NCBI GenBank assembly: GCA_045588675.1
Contig: JAZNER010000025.1
Location: forward strand, 1 to 44,243
Length of the DNA stretch: 44,243 bases
Direction of reading: 5' to 3'
Source: SVTX01 sp045588675
Lineage (GTDB): Bacteria; Bacillota; Clostridia; Oscillospirales; CAG-272
A model generated the notes under the pieces. That model searched no databases. It was not told the origin of the DNA and saw only the letters and a program-made list of their open reading frames with translations. Numbering within the stretch: position 1 is the stretch's first letter; each line of letters starts with the position of its first letter. Shown in pieces: positions 23,216 through 32,498 of this stretch. The translations under genes were made by a program, and so were the position numbers.

Positions 23216-23929
23216 ATGGCAGTCAAAAAATACAAATGGCGTATAGCCTCATATGCTTTTAAGGCTATATGCTCGCTCTTTATTATAGCGGTTGTAGGAC
23301 TTCTCCTTTGGAGAATTATTGACAGTAAGACCGACCCGAAGGAAATCAAAACCTTAACTCCAAACTCCGCTCTTTGCACAGCCTACAGTGAAAACGGGGG
23401 CAATTTGAATATTTTTACTCAAGAGCAAAATACCTATTCACAGGGAAGCGAAACATACGGATACTTTGCAGTAACAAGCTTTTGCTTTATTGACGAAGCA
23501 AATCAAGCGCAGGTAAGCTTCCGCTACAACAATAGCACAATAAAATACTTGGCAGAGGACTATTCCCTGCCCGAAATCCCTGACAGAACAGAGAATTTGT
23601 TTGATGTCAGCTTGCTGGTGGCGTATGATTTAACTCCCGATGATGACAGTGATAACGAAAATTTGGATAATGTTCGCTTTGAGCGCATAAGCCCCACCGA
23701 GCAAATCCCGCACCAAAAGACACTTTACAACTACCGAAAATTGATTTTTGACGGATTGAAAATAGAAAAAGATGTACTTGCGGTTTATGTAGATGTTTAT
23801 TATGTCGGCGACATTGATTACGAGGACACACCGTACGCGACACTTTTACTCTATCATTACACAGAGCCAAAAATAGCCTACAAGCTAACTCGAGAGGACA
23901 AGCGCGCTATTGAAGAGTGGCAAAAATAA
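23216..23929 (+). CDS. Membrane-anchored protein of unknown function
   Basis: A 237-residue protein. A short basic cytoplasmic start, one membrane helix (about residues 17-36, SLFIIAVVGLLLW), then a 200-residue extracellular region rich in Asp, Tyr and Thr (LTPDDDSDNENLDNVR near 143-158) that looks beta-rich, ending in KLTREDKRAIEEWQK. I do not recognise the family. It starts 29 bases after ruvX with GAAAGGA upstream, so it is the last gene of this plus-strand cluster. The terminator at 23979-24017 follows. Confidence 0.75.
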   Translation: MAVKKYKWRIASYAFKAICSLFIIAVVGLLLWRIIDSKTDPKEIKTLTPNSALCTAYSENGGNLNIFTQEQNTYSQGSETYGYFAVTSFCFIDEANQAQVSFRYNNSTIKYLAEDYSLPEIPDRTENLFDVSLLVAYDLTPDDDSDNENLDNVRFERISPTEQIPHQKTLYNYRKLIFDGLKIEKDVLAVYVDVYYVGDIDYEDTPYATLLLYHYTEPKIAYKLTREDKRAIEEWQK

Positions 23930-23978
23930 TAATATTCGTGTTGCGACAACGCCGAAACACAAATATTATTGAATTAAA

Positions 23979-24017
23979 AAAATCACTTGCAGGAAAACCT
24001 GCAAGTGATTTTTCTTT
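23979..24017. terminator. Bidirectional terminator between convergent operons
   Basis: AAAATCACTTGCAGG pairs with CCTGCAAGTGATTTT around an AAAA loop, flanked by A and T runs. It ends the plus-strand cluster (23929) and the minus-strand 14-gene run (24018). Confidence 0.93.
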
Positions 24018-24392
24018 TTATTCAAAATCGCTGTAAAGCTTATCAAGATTGTAAAACTCTCTTGCCTCACGGTCAAAAACGTGAACGATAACGCTTGAAT
24101 AGTCAAGCACTCTCCACTCTTTTCCTTCTCTTCCCTCAACTCTTGCAGGGGAAACGCCGGCAAGTCCGATTTTGTACTCAACCTCGTCAACAAGCGACCT
24201 TACGTGTGTGCCGCTGTTACCGTTGGCAATAACAAAATAATCTGCAATTATTGTTTTATCCGCAACCTTGATAATTTTAACATCCTTGCCCTTTTTGTCT
24301 TCGAGGACTTCAAAAATTCTTTGCGCAAGCTCCTCGGGGGTTGCACCTACAAGAGATTTTATTTCCTGATTTTCATTAATAATTTCTGTCAT
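24018..24392 (-). CDS. rsfS: Ribosomal silencing factor RsfS
   Basis: A 124-residue RsfS/Iojap protein. The pattern LAQRIFEVLEDKKGKDVKIIKVAD is followed by YFVIANGNSGTHVRSLVDEVE and a C-terminal GREGKEWRVLDYSSVIVHVFDREAREFYNLDKLY, the family signature. It binds L14 of the 50S subunit and blocks 30S joining when nutrients are low. The family is normally 105-120 residues. It is the last gene of the minus-strand run, 15 bases after yqeK, with AAAGGA before the ATG. The nadD-yqeK-rsfS order is the standard Firmicutes one. Confidence 0.95.
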   Translation of the reverse strand: MTEIINENQEIKSLVGATPEELAQRIFEVLEDKKGKDVKIIKVADKTIIADYFVIANGNSGTHVRSLVDEVEYKIGLAGVSPARVEGREGKEWRVLDYSSVIVHVFDREAREFYNLDKLYSDFE

Positions 24393-24407
24393 TATAATTC
24401 TATCCTT

Positions 24408-25046
24408 TTATTTCTTCAAATTTAAAATAATACTGTTTCTCGCCCTGATAGTATCCAAGCTGATAATCCTTTTCTTTTCTACAAGGTCACAGAGGGTGAG
24501 GTCAAATGAATGTATAAGAACTCTGTTCAGATGCTCCAGCCTCTCACTATGCGACATTTTTTGAGGCTCGGCGTCAAAAAACATATTGCGCAAAGCAACA
24601 CAGTCAGCATATTGCCTTGTTTCGTCAATGTAATCTGCAAGATAAATCAGCTTTTCAACAAGGCTCATATTCTCTCTTCCCGTAGTATGCCATCTGACAG
24701 CGGAAATAACCTCATCCGAGGCAAATTGCGGGAAGTCTTCGGGGATAACCATAGAAGCACTCCTTGCGTGAACAGTGGCAACAGATAGCCTTTCTTCAAC
24801 ACTCATTTCCTTGCCGTGTGCCTTATATATCTGCTCTTGCTCTGACTCTGTCAGTTCCTTTGTTATGTCGTGCAAAAGCGCCGATGCCGACAGTATGTCA
24901 AGCTTATCAGGGCAAAAGAGCTTACCTAAGCGCAGAGCCATTTTCTCAACTCCGAGAGTATGCTCAAACCGGCGGGATGACATAAGTCCCTTTATGTTTT
25001 TTCTTAAATTATCAAGCGAATCTTTGTCAAAATGATTATTCGGCAT
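24408..25046 (-). CDS. yqeK: HD-domain bis(5'-nucleosyl)-tetraphosphatase (YqeK)
   Basis: A 212-residue HD-superfamily hydrolase of the symmetrical Ap4A hydrolase type. RRFEHTLGVEKMA gives the first His, ALLHDITKEL the HD pair, and VHARSAS, RWHTTGRENMS and YLADYIDETRQY complete the metal and YqeK-type pattern. It starts at ATG 25046 inside the end of nadD (11-base overlap), supported by AAGGAAAA 9 bases upstream; a longer frame starting at 25091 lacks a site. It degrades Ap4A to ADP. Translational coupling to nadD is expected. Confidence 0.93.
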   Translation of the reverse strand: MPNNHFDKDSLDNLRKNIKGLMSSRRFEHTLGVEKMALRLGKLFCPDKLDILSASALLHDITKELTESEQEQIYKAHGKEMSVEERLSVATVHARSASMVIPEDFPQFASDEVISAVRWHTTGRENMSLVEKLIYLADYIDETRQYADCVALRNMFFDAEPQKMSHSERLEHLNRVLIHSFDLTLCDLVEKKRIISLDTIRARNSIILNLKK

Positions 25047-25641
25047 AAAGCTTATTTTCCTTAATATACTCGGCAACGCGAGGACAAACAAAGCTTGATA
25101 TATCCTCGCCCTGCTTAATTTTTTCTCTTATCCTGCTTGATGACAGCTCTATTGCAGGAGCAACAATTCTGACAACATTTTTACCATACACCTGCTTGTA
25201 ATATGAAAGCTTTTCGACAATTTGCCTGTCAAGCTCCCTGTTTTCCTCACGGCGTATGTAAACCGGGTAGCATAGCTTAAACACTTCGTCGGGCTTGTGC
25301 CACTCATCAAGTGTCAAAATCATATCTGTACCGCAAAGCATAAACAGTCTGCGGTCATCACCGGACAATTCCTTTAATGTGTCAACAGTATAGCTCTTGC
25401 CAGAGCGTCTGATCTCAATATCGCTTACGATAACGCCCTCTACATCCTCGAAGGCAAGCTCGCACATTTTTAATCTGTGGGCATCACTCACCTCGCGGTT
25501 CATCTCCTTGTGCGGACTTGTTCCCGTTGGAATGATAAACAGAACATCAAGCCACATCTGGCGCATAAATTCCTTTGCCGCCGCTATGTGTCCGTTGTGT
25601 ATAGGCGCAAAGGCTCCGCCGTAAATACCGACCCGCAGCAT
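25036..25641 (-). CDS. nadD: Nicotinate-nucleotide adenylyltransferase
   Basis: A 201-residue nucleotidyltransferase of NAD synthesis (NaMN plus ATP to deamido-NAD). YGGAFAPIHNGHIAAA contains the H-x-G-H-like HNGH motif and the GG-F-P-H pattern with Ala instead of the usual Ser/Thr at GGAF. GTDMILTLDEWHKPDEV and the ELSSSRIREKIKQGE (ISSTxIR-like) block are present. It starts one base after the yhbY stop and overlaps yqeK by 11 bases. No strong ribosome binding site is seen, so it probably relies on coupling to yhbY. Confidence 0.96.
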   Translation of the reverse strand: MLRVGIYGGAFAPIHNGHIAAAKEFMRQMWLDVLFIIPTGTSPHKEMNREVSDAHRLKMCELAFEDVEGVIVSDIEIRRSGKSYTVDTLKELSGDDRRLFMLCGTDMILTLDEWHKPDEVFKLCYPVYIRREENRELDRQIVEKLSYYKQVYGKNVVRIVAPAIELSSSRIREKIKQGEDISSFVCPRVAEYIKENKLYAE

Positions 25642-25642
25642 A

Positions 25643-25936
25643 TTATCTTGGAAGCTCTATCGTCTTTTTTTCCTGAGATTCACGATAAAGCACAATTTTT
25701 CTGCCAATAGAGGCAACAGGCTCGGCTCCAAGTGCTGAACAAAGGTTTTGGAGAACTGCTTTTGGCTCCTCTCCGCAGTTTTCAAGAACCGTGAGCTTAA
25801 CAAGCTCTCTTGCTTCAAGCGCATCTGATACTGTTTTTATTAGATTTTCGGTAATTCCACCCTTACCGACCTGCATAATCGCGGGACAGGATGTTCCAAG
25901 TCCTCGCAAATATGCTCTTTGTTTTGATGTTAACAT
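25643..25936 (-). CDS. yhbY: CRM-domain RNA-binding protein YhbY
   Basis: A 97-residue single CRM domain protein. It starts LTSKQRAYLRGLGTSCPAI and holds the GKGGITENLIKTV block (GxxG RNA-binding loop region) and IVLYRES near the end. It associates with the 50S assembly pathway in other bacteria. AAAGGAAAA precedes the ATG. It lies between rdgB and nadD, the common position in clostridia. Confidence 0.94.
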   Translation of the reverse strand: MLTSKQRAYLRGLGTSCPAIMQVGKGGITENLIKTVSDALEARELVKLTVLENCGEEPKAVLQNLCSALGAEPVASIGRKIVLYRESQEKKTIELPR

Positions 25937-25962
25937 ATATTTTTCCTTTAAATTAGTCTTTA

Positions 25963-26568
25963 TTATTCGTTGATTTTTAAAGCCTTCAATTTTTCAGCAA
26001 ACAGCTTGATTGCATTTGCTCTGTGGCTTACGAGATTTTTTTGCTCTGCGGGAACCTCTGCCAAGGTTTTGTTAAACGCAGGAAAATAGAACAACGGGTC
26101 ATATCCAAATCCGCCATCTCCGTGTCTTTCGCGGAGTATCTCCCCTTCAACCGTTCCTCTAACAACAATATCCTCTTCATTGTAGCTCTCGGGGAAAACG
26201 CAAGCAATACAGCAAACAAACCGTCCGCCCCTGTCGCTCTTTCCCTCTAAATTTTTGAGAAGCAGGTCATTGTTCGCTTCGTCGTCACCGTGCTCTCCAG
26301 CATATCTTGCAGAGTAAACACCCGGTGCGCCGCCGAGAGCGTCAACCTCAAGTCCCGAGTCGTCGCCAATGCCGATATAACCCGACCCTGCCGCAACGCG
26401 TGCCTTGATTAAAGCGTTTTCCTCAAAGGTTGTGCCGTCTTCCTCTATCTCACCGTGAATTCCGACCTCGTCAAGCGATAAAATCTCAATCCCATCGATA
26501 TATTGAGAAAGCAAGACTTGAAGCTCCTTTTTCTTTTTTGCATTTCTTGATGCTAATACTATCTTCAT
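25963..26568 (-). CDS. rdgB: XTP/dITP diphosphatase (RdgB/HAM1)
   Basis: A 201-residue non-canonical purine NTP pyrophosphatase that clears dITP and XTP. Motifs: KIVLASRNAKKKKEL at the N terminus, GDDSGLEVDALGGAPGVYSA, GGFGYDPLFY, and VSHRANAIKLF near the end. The preferred start is ATG 26568, with GAGGT before it; a GTG two codons upstream overlaps the site. It lies 12 bases after ftsY. Confidence 0.96.
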   Translation of the reverse strand: MKIVLASRNAKKKKELQVLLSQYIDGIEILSLDEVGIHGEIEEDGTTFEENALIKARVAAGSGYIGIGDDSGLEVDALGGAPGVYSARYAGEHGDDEANNDLLLKNLEGKSDRGGRFVCCIACVFPESYNEEDIVVRGTVEGEILRERHGDGGFGYDPLFYFPAFNKTLAEVPAEQKNLVSHRANAIKLFAEKLKALKINE

Positions 26569-26580
26569 ATACACCTCATA

Positions 26581-27810
26581 TTATTCAAAAAGCGCATCTA
26601 TAAAATCTGTCGCGTCAAACTCCTGCATATCGTCGATCTTCTCGCCGACACCGATAAATTTAACAGGGATACCGAGCTCTTGCTTGATTGAAATGACAAT
26701 ACCGCCCTTTGCAGTGCCGTCAAGCTTATTCAGTGTTATGCCCGTGATGTTTGCGGCCTTTGAAAACTCCTTTGCCTGCATAACGGCATTTTGTCCCGTT
26801 GTAGCATCAAGCACAAGCAGATTTTCTCGCGATGCCTCGGGTAACTCGCGGTCAATAACGCGGTTTATCTTAGATAGCTCGTTCATAAGGTTTGTCTTAT
26901 TGTGAAGTCTGCCCGCGGTATCAATAATCAAAACATCCGCACCCTTCTTCTTCGTGTAGCTGATTGCATCAAAAACAACAGCGGCAGGGTCGCTTCCCTC
27001 GTTTTGCTTTATAATGTCAACTCTCGCCCTGTTACACCATACCTCAAGCTGCTCAATCGCTGCCGCACGGAATGTATCGGCGGCCGCAACAACAACACTC
27101 TTACCTGCAAGCTTCAATCTCTTTGAAATCTTGCCGATAGATGTAGTTTTTCCAGCTCCGTTAACTCCTATTACAAGAATTACAGAGGGCTGTGTTTTAA
27201 GCACTAATGGCTGACTTTCGCCAATCATATCTGCAATAATTTCTTTGAGTGAAGAGAGGACCTGCTCCTTTTCCTTAAGTCTGCCGTCCTTTATTCTCTC
27301 TCTCAGCTGCTCAATTATTTCCTCTGTCGCCTGAACGCCGACATCTGCCATTATGAGCATTTCTTCAAGCTCCTCAAGAAGATCCTCGTCAACCTTAACA
27401 AAGTTCTTCAAAAGGTCATTTACCGAGCCGAAAAGCGCATTTTTAGTCTTTGCAAGACCTCTTTTTAACTTTTCAACAAAGGAAATTTTTTCTTCGGCCT
27501 CTTCTTCGGGCTCTTTTTCAACAAGACTTTCGCTTGTTTCATCTTCTTCGATTTCTTGGATATCGTCGATTTCTTCAACTTCTTCGACCGTGCTCAGCTC
27601 GTCGGCATCTGTTTCAATAAAATCACCGTCATAGTCAAGAGAAGCAGAGTTGTTTATTTCGGCTCTGTTTTCCTCTTCATATTTTTCGGCAGCCGCAATT
27701 TCCTCTTCGGTCAGCTCCTCGCTCTCGTCAAGATAGCAGTCGTCTGTTATGCCTTCTCTTTTATCGTCTTTATCCTTGTTTTTACCAAACAGCTTATTCA
27801 AAAATGCCAT
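26581..27810 (-). CDS. ftsY: Signal recognition particle receptor FtsY
   Basis: A 409-residue SRP receptor GTPase at the cytoplasmic face of the membrane. An N-terminal acidic A domain (residues about 15-105, rich in Glu/Asp) is followed by the N helical bundle and the G domain: GVNGAGKTTSIGK (P-loop), DTFRAAAIEQL, DTAGRLHNK and LNKLDGTAKGG. The ATG at 27810 gives MAFLNKLFGKN, the usual FtsY membrane-targeting start; ATG 27822 is possible. Both lie inside the end of smc, so the genes overlap by at least 17 bases and are coupled. The smc-ftsY order is standard. Confidence 0.97.
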   Translation of the reverse strand: MAFLNKLFGKNKDKDDKREGITDDCYLDESEELTEEEIAAAEKYEEENRAEINNSASLDYDGDFIETDADELSTVEEVEEIDDIQEIEEDETSESLVEKEPEEEAEEKISFVEKLKRGLAKTKNALFGSVNDLLKNFVKVDEDLLEELEEMLIMADVGVQATEEIIEQLRERIKDGRLKEKEQVLSSLKEIIADMIGESQPLVLKTQPSVILVIGVNGAGKTTSIGKISKRLKLAGKSVVVAAADTFRAAAIEQLEVWCNRARVDIIKQNEGSDPAAVVFDAISYTKKKGADVLIIDTAGRLHNKTNLMNELSKINRVIDRELPEASRENLLVLDATTGQNAVMQAKEFSKAANITGITLNKLDGTAKGGIVISIKQELGIPVKFIGVGEKIDDMQEFDATDFIDALFE

Positions 27811-30800
27811 TCCATTCACCATCCTTTTTCTTTTCTATGTCCTTGACGTCAAGTGTAAGTATCTTTGATATACCGTGCTCGGGCATAGTTACACCATATA
27901 GGCGTGTTGCCGCCGCCATAGTGCCTCGACGGTGTGTGATCATAATAAACTGTGTTCCGTCTGAGTAACGCTTTATGTACTGGGCAAGTCTTTCTACATT
28001 GACCTCGTCAAGCGCCGCCTCAATCTCGTCAAGTATGCAGAAGGGCGTGGGGTTTACCTTCAGAGTTGCAAAGAAAAGCGCAACGCCGATAAACGCCTGC
28101 TCGCCACCCGAAAGCTGCATAAGGTTTTTAATAATCTTGCCTGGGGGTGCGGCTTTGATCTCTATTCCGCTTTCAAGCACATTTTCGGGGTCGGTAAGAT
28201 AAATTTCTGCCGAGCCGCCGCCGAAAAGCTCTGAAAATGTCTTTCCAAAGTTTTCATTAATCTTGTCAAATGCGGTAATAAATGCACTTTTCATCTCGAC
28301 TTCAAGACGAGTGATAATATCTGTAAGCTCTCCCTTGGATTTTTCAAGGTCCTTTATCTGCTCTGACATATAGTCATATCTTGCCTTGACCTCTTGATAC
28401 TTATTAACAGCATCAAGGTCAACGTGACCGATTGAACGCAATTTGTTCTGGCACTCGGTTTGCTGTCTTGCATATTCGGCTCTGTTCTCGGGAGTGACCT
28501 CAGGATAACCGAGCGCAACAGCTTCTCCCCTTGTAAGCTCATAATCATCCCAAAGCTTACCTGAAAGCTTATCGTATTTTTCACGAAGTCCGTCAAGCTT
28601 CGCCTCATTTTGAGTGTGAACTCGGAAAATAAGCTCCTTCTCTGCCATTTTGTCGCGCATCATAGCATTGATTTCATTGAGCTTCTTTTCAAATTCAAGG
28701 TTGCCTTCCTCAATCTCGGCTCTCTTGCGATTTAACTCGTCAAGAGCCGCGCTGCCCTCATTGAACTGACGGCGGTTTTCCTCTTGCGCAAGAGCAAGCT
28801 CGGAAATCTGATTCTTATAGCTTTCTATTCTATCGTTTGCCGCGACCATCTCTTCCCTGCAAGCCTCTACTCTTTCAAGTGAAAGCTCAAGCAAAGTGTT
28901 TGCATTCTCCATATCCTTCTGAAGCTCGCTGATTTTGATTACTATTGCAATCTTCTCTTCTTCAAAAGCCTTGAGTCTGTCCTCTGCGTCAACTCGCAGG
29001 TCAAATTTGGCTTGTCTTACAGCGCCAAATTCCTCAACCCGTTTAAGATGAGCCTCTTCCTCTGCCTTGAGCTCGGCAAGGTCGTCCTCGTATCTCTCGC
29101 TCATTTTGAGAATCTGCTCATAGTCCTCATTCAGCTTATCAAGAAGCGATTTGTTTGATTCATACTGACCTGCGATTTTTTCAAGAGCCTGAAGCTCGGT
29201 ATTTTTAAGAACACCGATAAGCTCGCGTCTTTCGACAATATCACCGCGCTCGTCGGTCAAATCGCTAATTTCTGATTTCAGCTTTTCGCAATCCTTTTCA
29301 AGAGAAGCAAGTCCGCGCTTTAACTGCTCGGACTCCTCGCGGAGCCGTTTGATCTCCTCTCCTCTTGAAAGCATACCGCCGCCCTGCTTTACAGAACCTC
29401 CCGTAAACGAGCCGAGCGCATTTATCTGCTGACCGTCAAGCGTTACTGCCTTAACCTTGTAGCCAAGCCTTTTAGCCATAACGGTAGCATTGTCAATGGT
29501 ATCAAAAATCAAAGTTCTTCCAAGCAGAGAGGATACAACATTTTTGAATATATCCTCGCTCTTGCAAAGCTCGTCAGCGCGCGCAACAAAGCCCGTAAAG
29601 CCTCTTGCATCCCTCATCTCAGGTGTTTCCGACTGTGTGCGCATTGAGGTCAATGGGAAGAAGGTTGCTCTGCCTGCCTGTCCTTTTTTTAGACAATACA
29701 TAGCCGACTTTGCGGTTTCCTCGTCCTCAACAACTATATTTTGCAGATTAATGCCAAGTGCCGTTTCAATTGCGGTAACATACTCGGAATCAACCGAAAT
29801 AACCTTTGAAAGCGGTCCGTAAATCTTTCCGCAGGGAGCACCGCGCATATCGGTGATGTTTCCCGATGCGTAATTGTTCATTACATATTTTACACTGCTA
29901 TTATAGCCTTCAAACTGCTCCTCCATCGCTTTGATGGTTTTGATTCTTTGCTCGACCGACTCAAATCTCAGCTTCTTATTGTTCAAATCGGTATATTTTT
30001 CGCCAAGTGCAGAGTTTGCCTCTGTAAGCTTTTGGTCAAGAGATGAAAGCTCGATTTCAATTCCCGAGAGCGCCTCGTTGTAGTCGTCAACTGTCTTTTG
30101 CTTCAAGCTCATTGATTTCTCAAGCTTGTTACATTCACCCTGATACCTCTCAATATCGTCAAGAATGTCAGCGTTTCTGTCACTTCCGCTATCTCGAGAG
30201 TTTTCAAGCACCGAAATTCTAACCTTTATGTCAACTGCCTCTGCCTCGGCGTTCTTGATATCGCCGAACACAGTGTCAATATCCTTTGTAAGCGTGTCAA
30301 TTTTGCACTTTTCGTCAAAAATTGAATCCTCTGTTGCTTCAAGAGAATTATTAGTATCCTCCAATGCTTTGCCAAGCTCTTTGATTTTTGCCCTTTGAGC
30401 CTCGCTCTTTTCCTGCTCGTCGGAGAGCGCTTTTTCGCTTGATAGGAGCGCTTGCTTCGCGCTTTCAATAAGCTCATCGGTATGCTTGATGCTCGTATCG
30501 TTTACTCTGAATTCGCTGTCAAGCTTGAAAATCTCATTCGTCTGCTCTTTGATAAGATTATTGAGCTGTGACTGCGCGACCTTACCGCTTTGCGAAGCCT
30601 CAAAAAGCTTTGAGCTTCTCGCGTCAAGCGACTGCATAGAGTCCTCGGCATTTTTAAGGTCAAAATCAGAGTGGCGCAAGGCTTCCTCGGCAGAAGCAAT
30701 ATCACTTCTCAGCTTTTCTGTATCGAAAAGCCAAAGGCTAACATCTGCCTTCTTTTTGATTTCCATAAGCTCAATAGCCTTCTTCGCCTTTGCTGATTCC

Positions 30801-31447
30801 TTCTCAAGAGGACCAACCTGAGCTTCGACCTCATAGAAAACATCATTGATTCTGACCATATTCTCTTCGGTCTGCTTTAATTTGCGCTCCGCCTCACTCT
30901 TTTTGTGTCTGAATTTTGCAATTCCCGAGGCGTCCTCAAATATATCTCTTCTCTCCTCGCTCTTTCTCGAAACCATATCGGCAATACGGCCCTGGCCGAT
31001 AATAGAATAACCATCTCGGCCAATACCCGTATTCAAGAAAAGCTCATATATATCGCGCAATCTGACGGGACGGCGATTTATATAATACTCGCTCTCACCC
31101 GCTCTGAAATAGCGTCTTGTAACAGTTACCTCGTCATAGGGACATTCAAGGCGCGACGAACCAACGGTGTTATCAAAGGTAACCGAAACCTCAGCATAGC
31201 CCATAGGCTTACGGCTGTCAGCACCGCCAAAAATAACATCTTCCATCTTGGTTCCGCGAAGAGTTTTCGACGAGATTTCGCCGAGCACCCAACGCATCGC
31301 GTCAGCAATATTCGATTTTCCGCTTCCGTTAGGACCTACGATGACCGTAACGCCTGTTCCCTCACTTTCACTTGTTCCGTCAAAAACAAGCTTTGTCTTG
31401 TCGGGAAAGGACTTAAAGCCCTGCATTTCTATTGATTTAAGATACAA
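27794..31447 (-). CDS. smc: Chromosome segregation protein SMC
   Basis: A 1217-residue condensin subunit. N-terminal head with GPNGSGKSNIADAMRWVLGE (Walker A), a long coiled coil, hinge at about 520-690 (GAPCGKIYGPLSKV ... LGSFTGGSVKQGGGML), a second coiled coil, and C-terminal head with LSGGEQAFIGVALFF (signature) and FCILDEIEAALDEVN (Walker B and D-loop). The length is normal. The start is TTG at 31447, with GGAGG six bases upstream. It works with ScpA/ScpB to organise chromosomes. Its end overlaps ftsY; the radical SAM gene ends 21 bases upstream. Confidence 0.98.
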   Translation of the reverse strand: MYLKSIEMQGFKSFPDKTKLVFDGTSESEGTGVTVIVGPNGSGKSNIADAMRWVLGEISSKTLRGTKMEDVIFGGADSRKPMGYAEVSVTFDNTVGSSRLECPYDEVTVTRRYFRAGESEYYINRRPVRLRDIYELFLNTGIGRDGYSIIGQGRIADMVSRKSEERRDIFEDASGIAKFRHKKSEAERKLKQTEENMVRINDVFYEVEAQVGPLEKESAKAKKAIELMEIKKKADVSLWLFDTEKLRSDIASAEEALRHSDFDLKNAEDSMQSLDARSSKLFEASQSGKVAQSQLNNLIKEQTNEIFKLDSEFRVNDTSIKHTDELIESAKQALLSSEKALSDEQEKSEAQRAKIKELGKALEDTNNSLEATEDSIFDEKCKIDTLTKDIDTVFGDIKNAEAEAVDIKVRISVLENSRDSGSDRNADILDDIERYQGECNKLEKSMSLKQKTVDDYNEALSGIEIELSSLDQKLTEANSALGEKYTDLNNKKLRFESVEQRIKTIKAMEEQFEGYNSSVKYVMNNYASGNITDMRGAPCGKIYGPLSKVISVDSEYVTAIETALGINLQNIVVEDEETAKSAMYCLKKGQAGRATFFPLTSMRTQSETPEMRDARGFTGFVARADELCKSEDIFKNVVSSLLGRTLIFDTIDNATVMAKRLGYKVKAVTLDGQQINALGSFTGGSVKQGGGMLSRGEEIKRLREESEQLKRGLASLEKDCEKLKSEISDLTDERGDIVERRELIGVLKNTELQALEKIAGQYESNKSLLDKLNEDYEQILKMSERYEDDLAELKAEEEAHLKRVEEFGAVRQAKFDLRVDAEDRLKAFEEEKIAIVIKISELQKDMENANTLLELSLERVEACREEMVAANDRIESYKNQISELALAQEENRRQFNEGSAALDELNRKRAEIEEGNLEFEKKLNEINAMMRDKMAEKELIFRVHTQNEAKLDGLREKYDKLSGKLWDDYELTRGEAVALGYPEVTPENRAEYARQQTECQNKLRSIGHVDLDAVNKYQEVKARYDYMSEQIKDLEKSKGELTDIITRLEVEMKSAFITAFDKINENFGKTFSELFGGGSAEIYLTDPENVLESGIEIKAAPPGKIIKNLMQLSGGEQAFIGVALFFATLKVNPTPFCILDEIEAALDEVNVERLAQYIKRYSDGTQFIMITHRRGTMAAATRLYGVTMPEHGISKILTLDVKDIEKKKDGEWNGIFE

Positions 31448-31468
31448 AATATACCTCCATCAAAAAGT

Positions 31469-32497
31469 TTATATAAGTGTCAAGCCAAGCTGTGACACAT
31501 CTTTTTCTTCAAAAATTATTTTTCTAAGATTGTATTTCTCAATTAATCTTTGCCTGTTTTTGCCCTTCTGACCGATTGCTCTCGACAGATGAGTTGTCGG
31601 CACGGAAAACCCGACATTTTGAACATTTGTCAAATCTGCTTTGTCGAGAAGCTCACACATTTTCTCATAATAAAGCTCCCCTTCAACCAGCTCACCAAGA
31701 GCCGAGTGATTAGCCCCTCCCATAACCTGACTGTCATCAGACAGATTATCCGAGGCACAAAGTCCAATTCTGATGCAATCGACGCCGTGCTCACGAAAGA
31801 CCTTCAACACCTTTGCCGAGCGCAAAACCGCTTCTTCTACGGTAAGCATCTGATATTCACCGCGCTCCGTCATTTTGGCAAGCTCTGTTCCATAAAACAC
31901 AACTGTCGGATAAATCCTCGATGCCGTAGCACCCATTTGACAAATTTTTTCGGCCGTTTCAAGCTCATCGGTAAGCATTGAGTCTGGCAAACCGACCATC
32001 ATTTGTCCGACAAGCTCAAATCCGCTGTCAACAATTAATTTGCAAGCTCGCTCGGCGCACTGTGCGTTATGTCCTCTTCCCGAGCGCGACAAAACCTTGT
32101 CCGACATACTCTGCAAGCCAAGCTCAATAGTCTTCACGGGATACCTTGACAAAATCTCTATAATTTCCTCGTCAATGTAGTCAGGACGAGTAGAAAGTCT
32201 TATTCCATCAACTCGCGCTCTGCCCTCTATGTGATTATCAACAAAGCTTTTTGCCACATCAAGCAGATAAAGCATCAGCTCTCTGTCAATTCCCGTAAAA
32301 GAGCCGCCAAAATATGCAATCTCAACCGAAGCATCTGGGCTTATCGTATCAAGAGCCTTCTCTATATCTTCTCTTACCTGTTCACGATTAAAGCATTGCT
32401 TGCCGGAGATTGAGCGCTGATTACAAAACACGCACATATTTGCGCACCCCAAATGAGGAATGAAAACAGGAATATTTTTATGTAATCTGTCCTTCAT
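31469..32497 (-). CDS. Radical SAM protein, Elp3-like, function unknown
   Basis: A 342-residue radical SAM enzyme. HLGCANMCVFCNQ gives the 4Fe-4S ligands C18, C22 and C25; FGGSFTGI (GGEP-like), RLSTRPDYID, VKTIELGLQSMSDKVL and GQMMVGLPD follow the Elp3/HemN-type barrel pattern. The length fits a stand-alone Elp3-type barrel with a short C-terminal extension and no acetyltransferase domain. The ATG at 32497 lies one base after the rnc stop. It is commonly found between rnc and smc in clostridia, so an RNA modification role is plausible but not shown. Confidence 0.9.
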   Translation of the reverse strand: MKDRLHKNIPVFIPHLGCANMCVFCNQRSISGKQCFNREQVREDIEKALDTISPDASVEIAYFGGSFTGIDRELMLYLLDVAKSFVDNHIEGRARVDGIRLSTRPDYIDEEIIEILSRYPVKTIELGLQSMSDKVLSRSGRGHNAQCAERACKLIVDSGFELVGQMMVGLPDSMLTDELETAEKICQMGATASRIYPTVVFYGTELAKMTERGEYQMLTVEEAVLRSAKVLKVFREHGVDCIRIGLCASDNLSDDSQVMGGANHSALGELVEGELYYEKMCELLDKADLTNVQNVGFSVPTTHLSRAIGQKGKNRQRLIEKYNLRKIIFEEKDVSQLGLTLI

Positions 32498-32498
32498 T

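Noticed and set aside
30905..31435. 176-codon plus-strand frame antisense to smc
   Set aside because: Shadow frame within the conserved SMC head.
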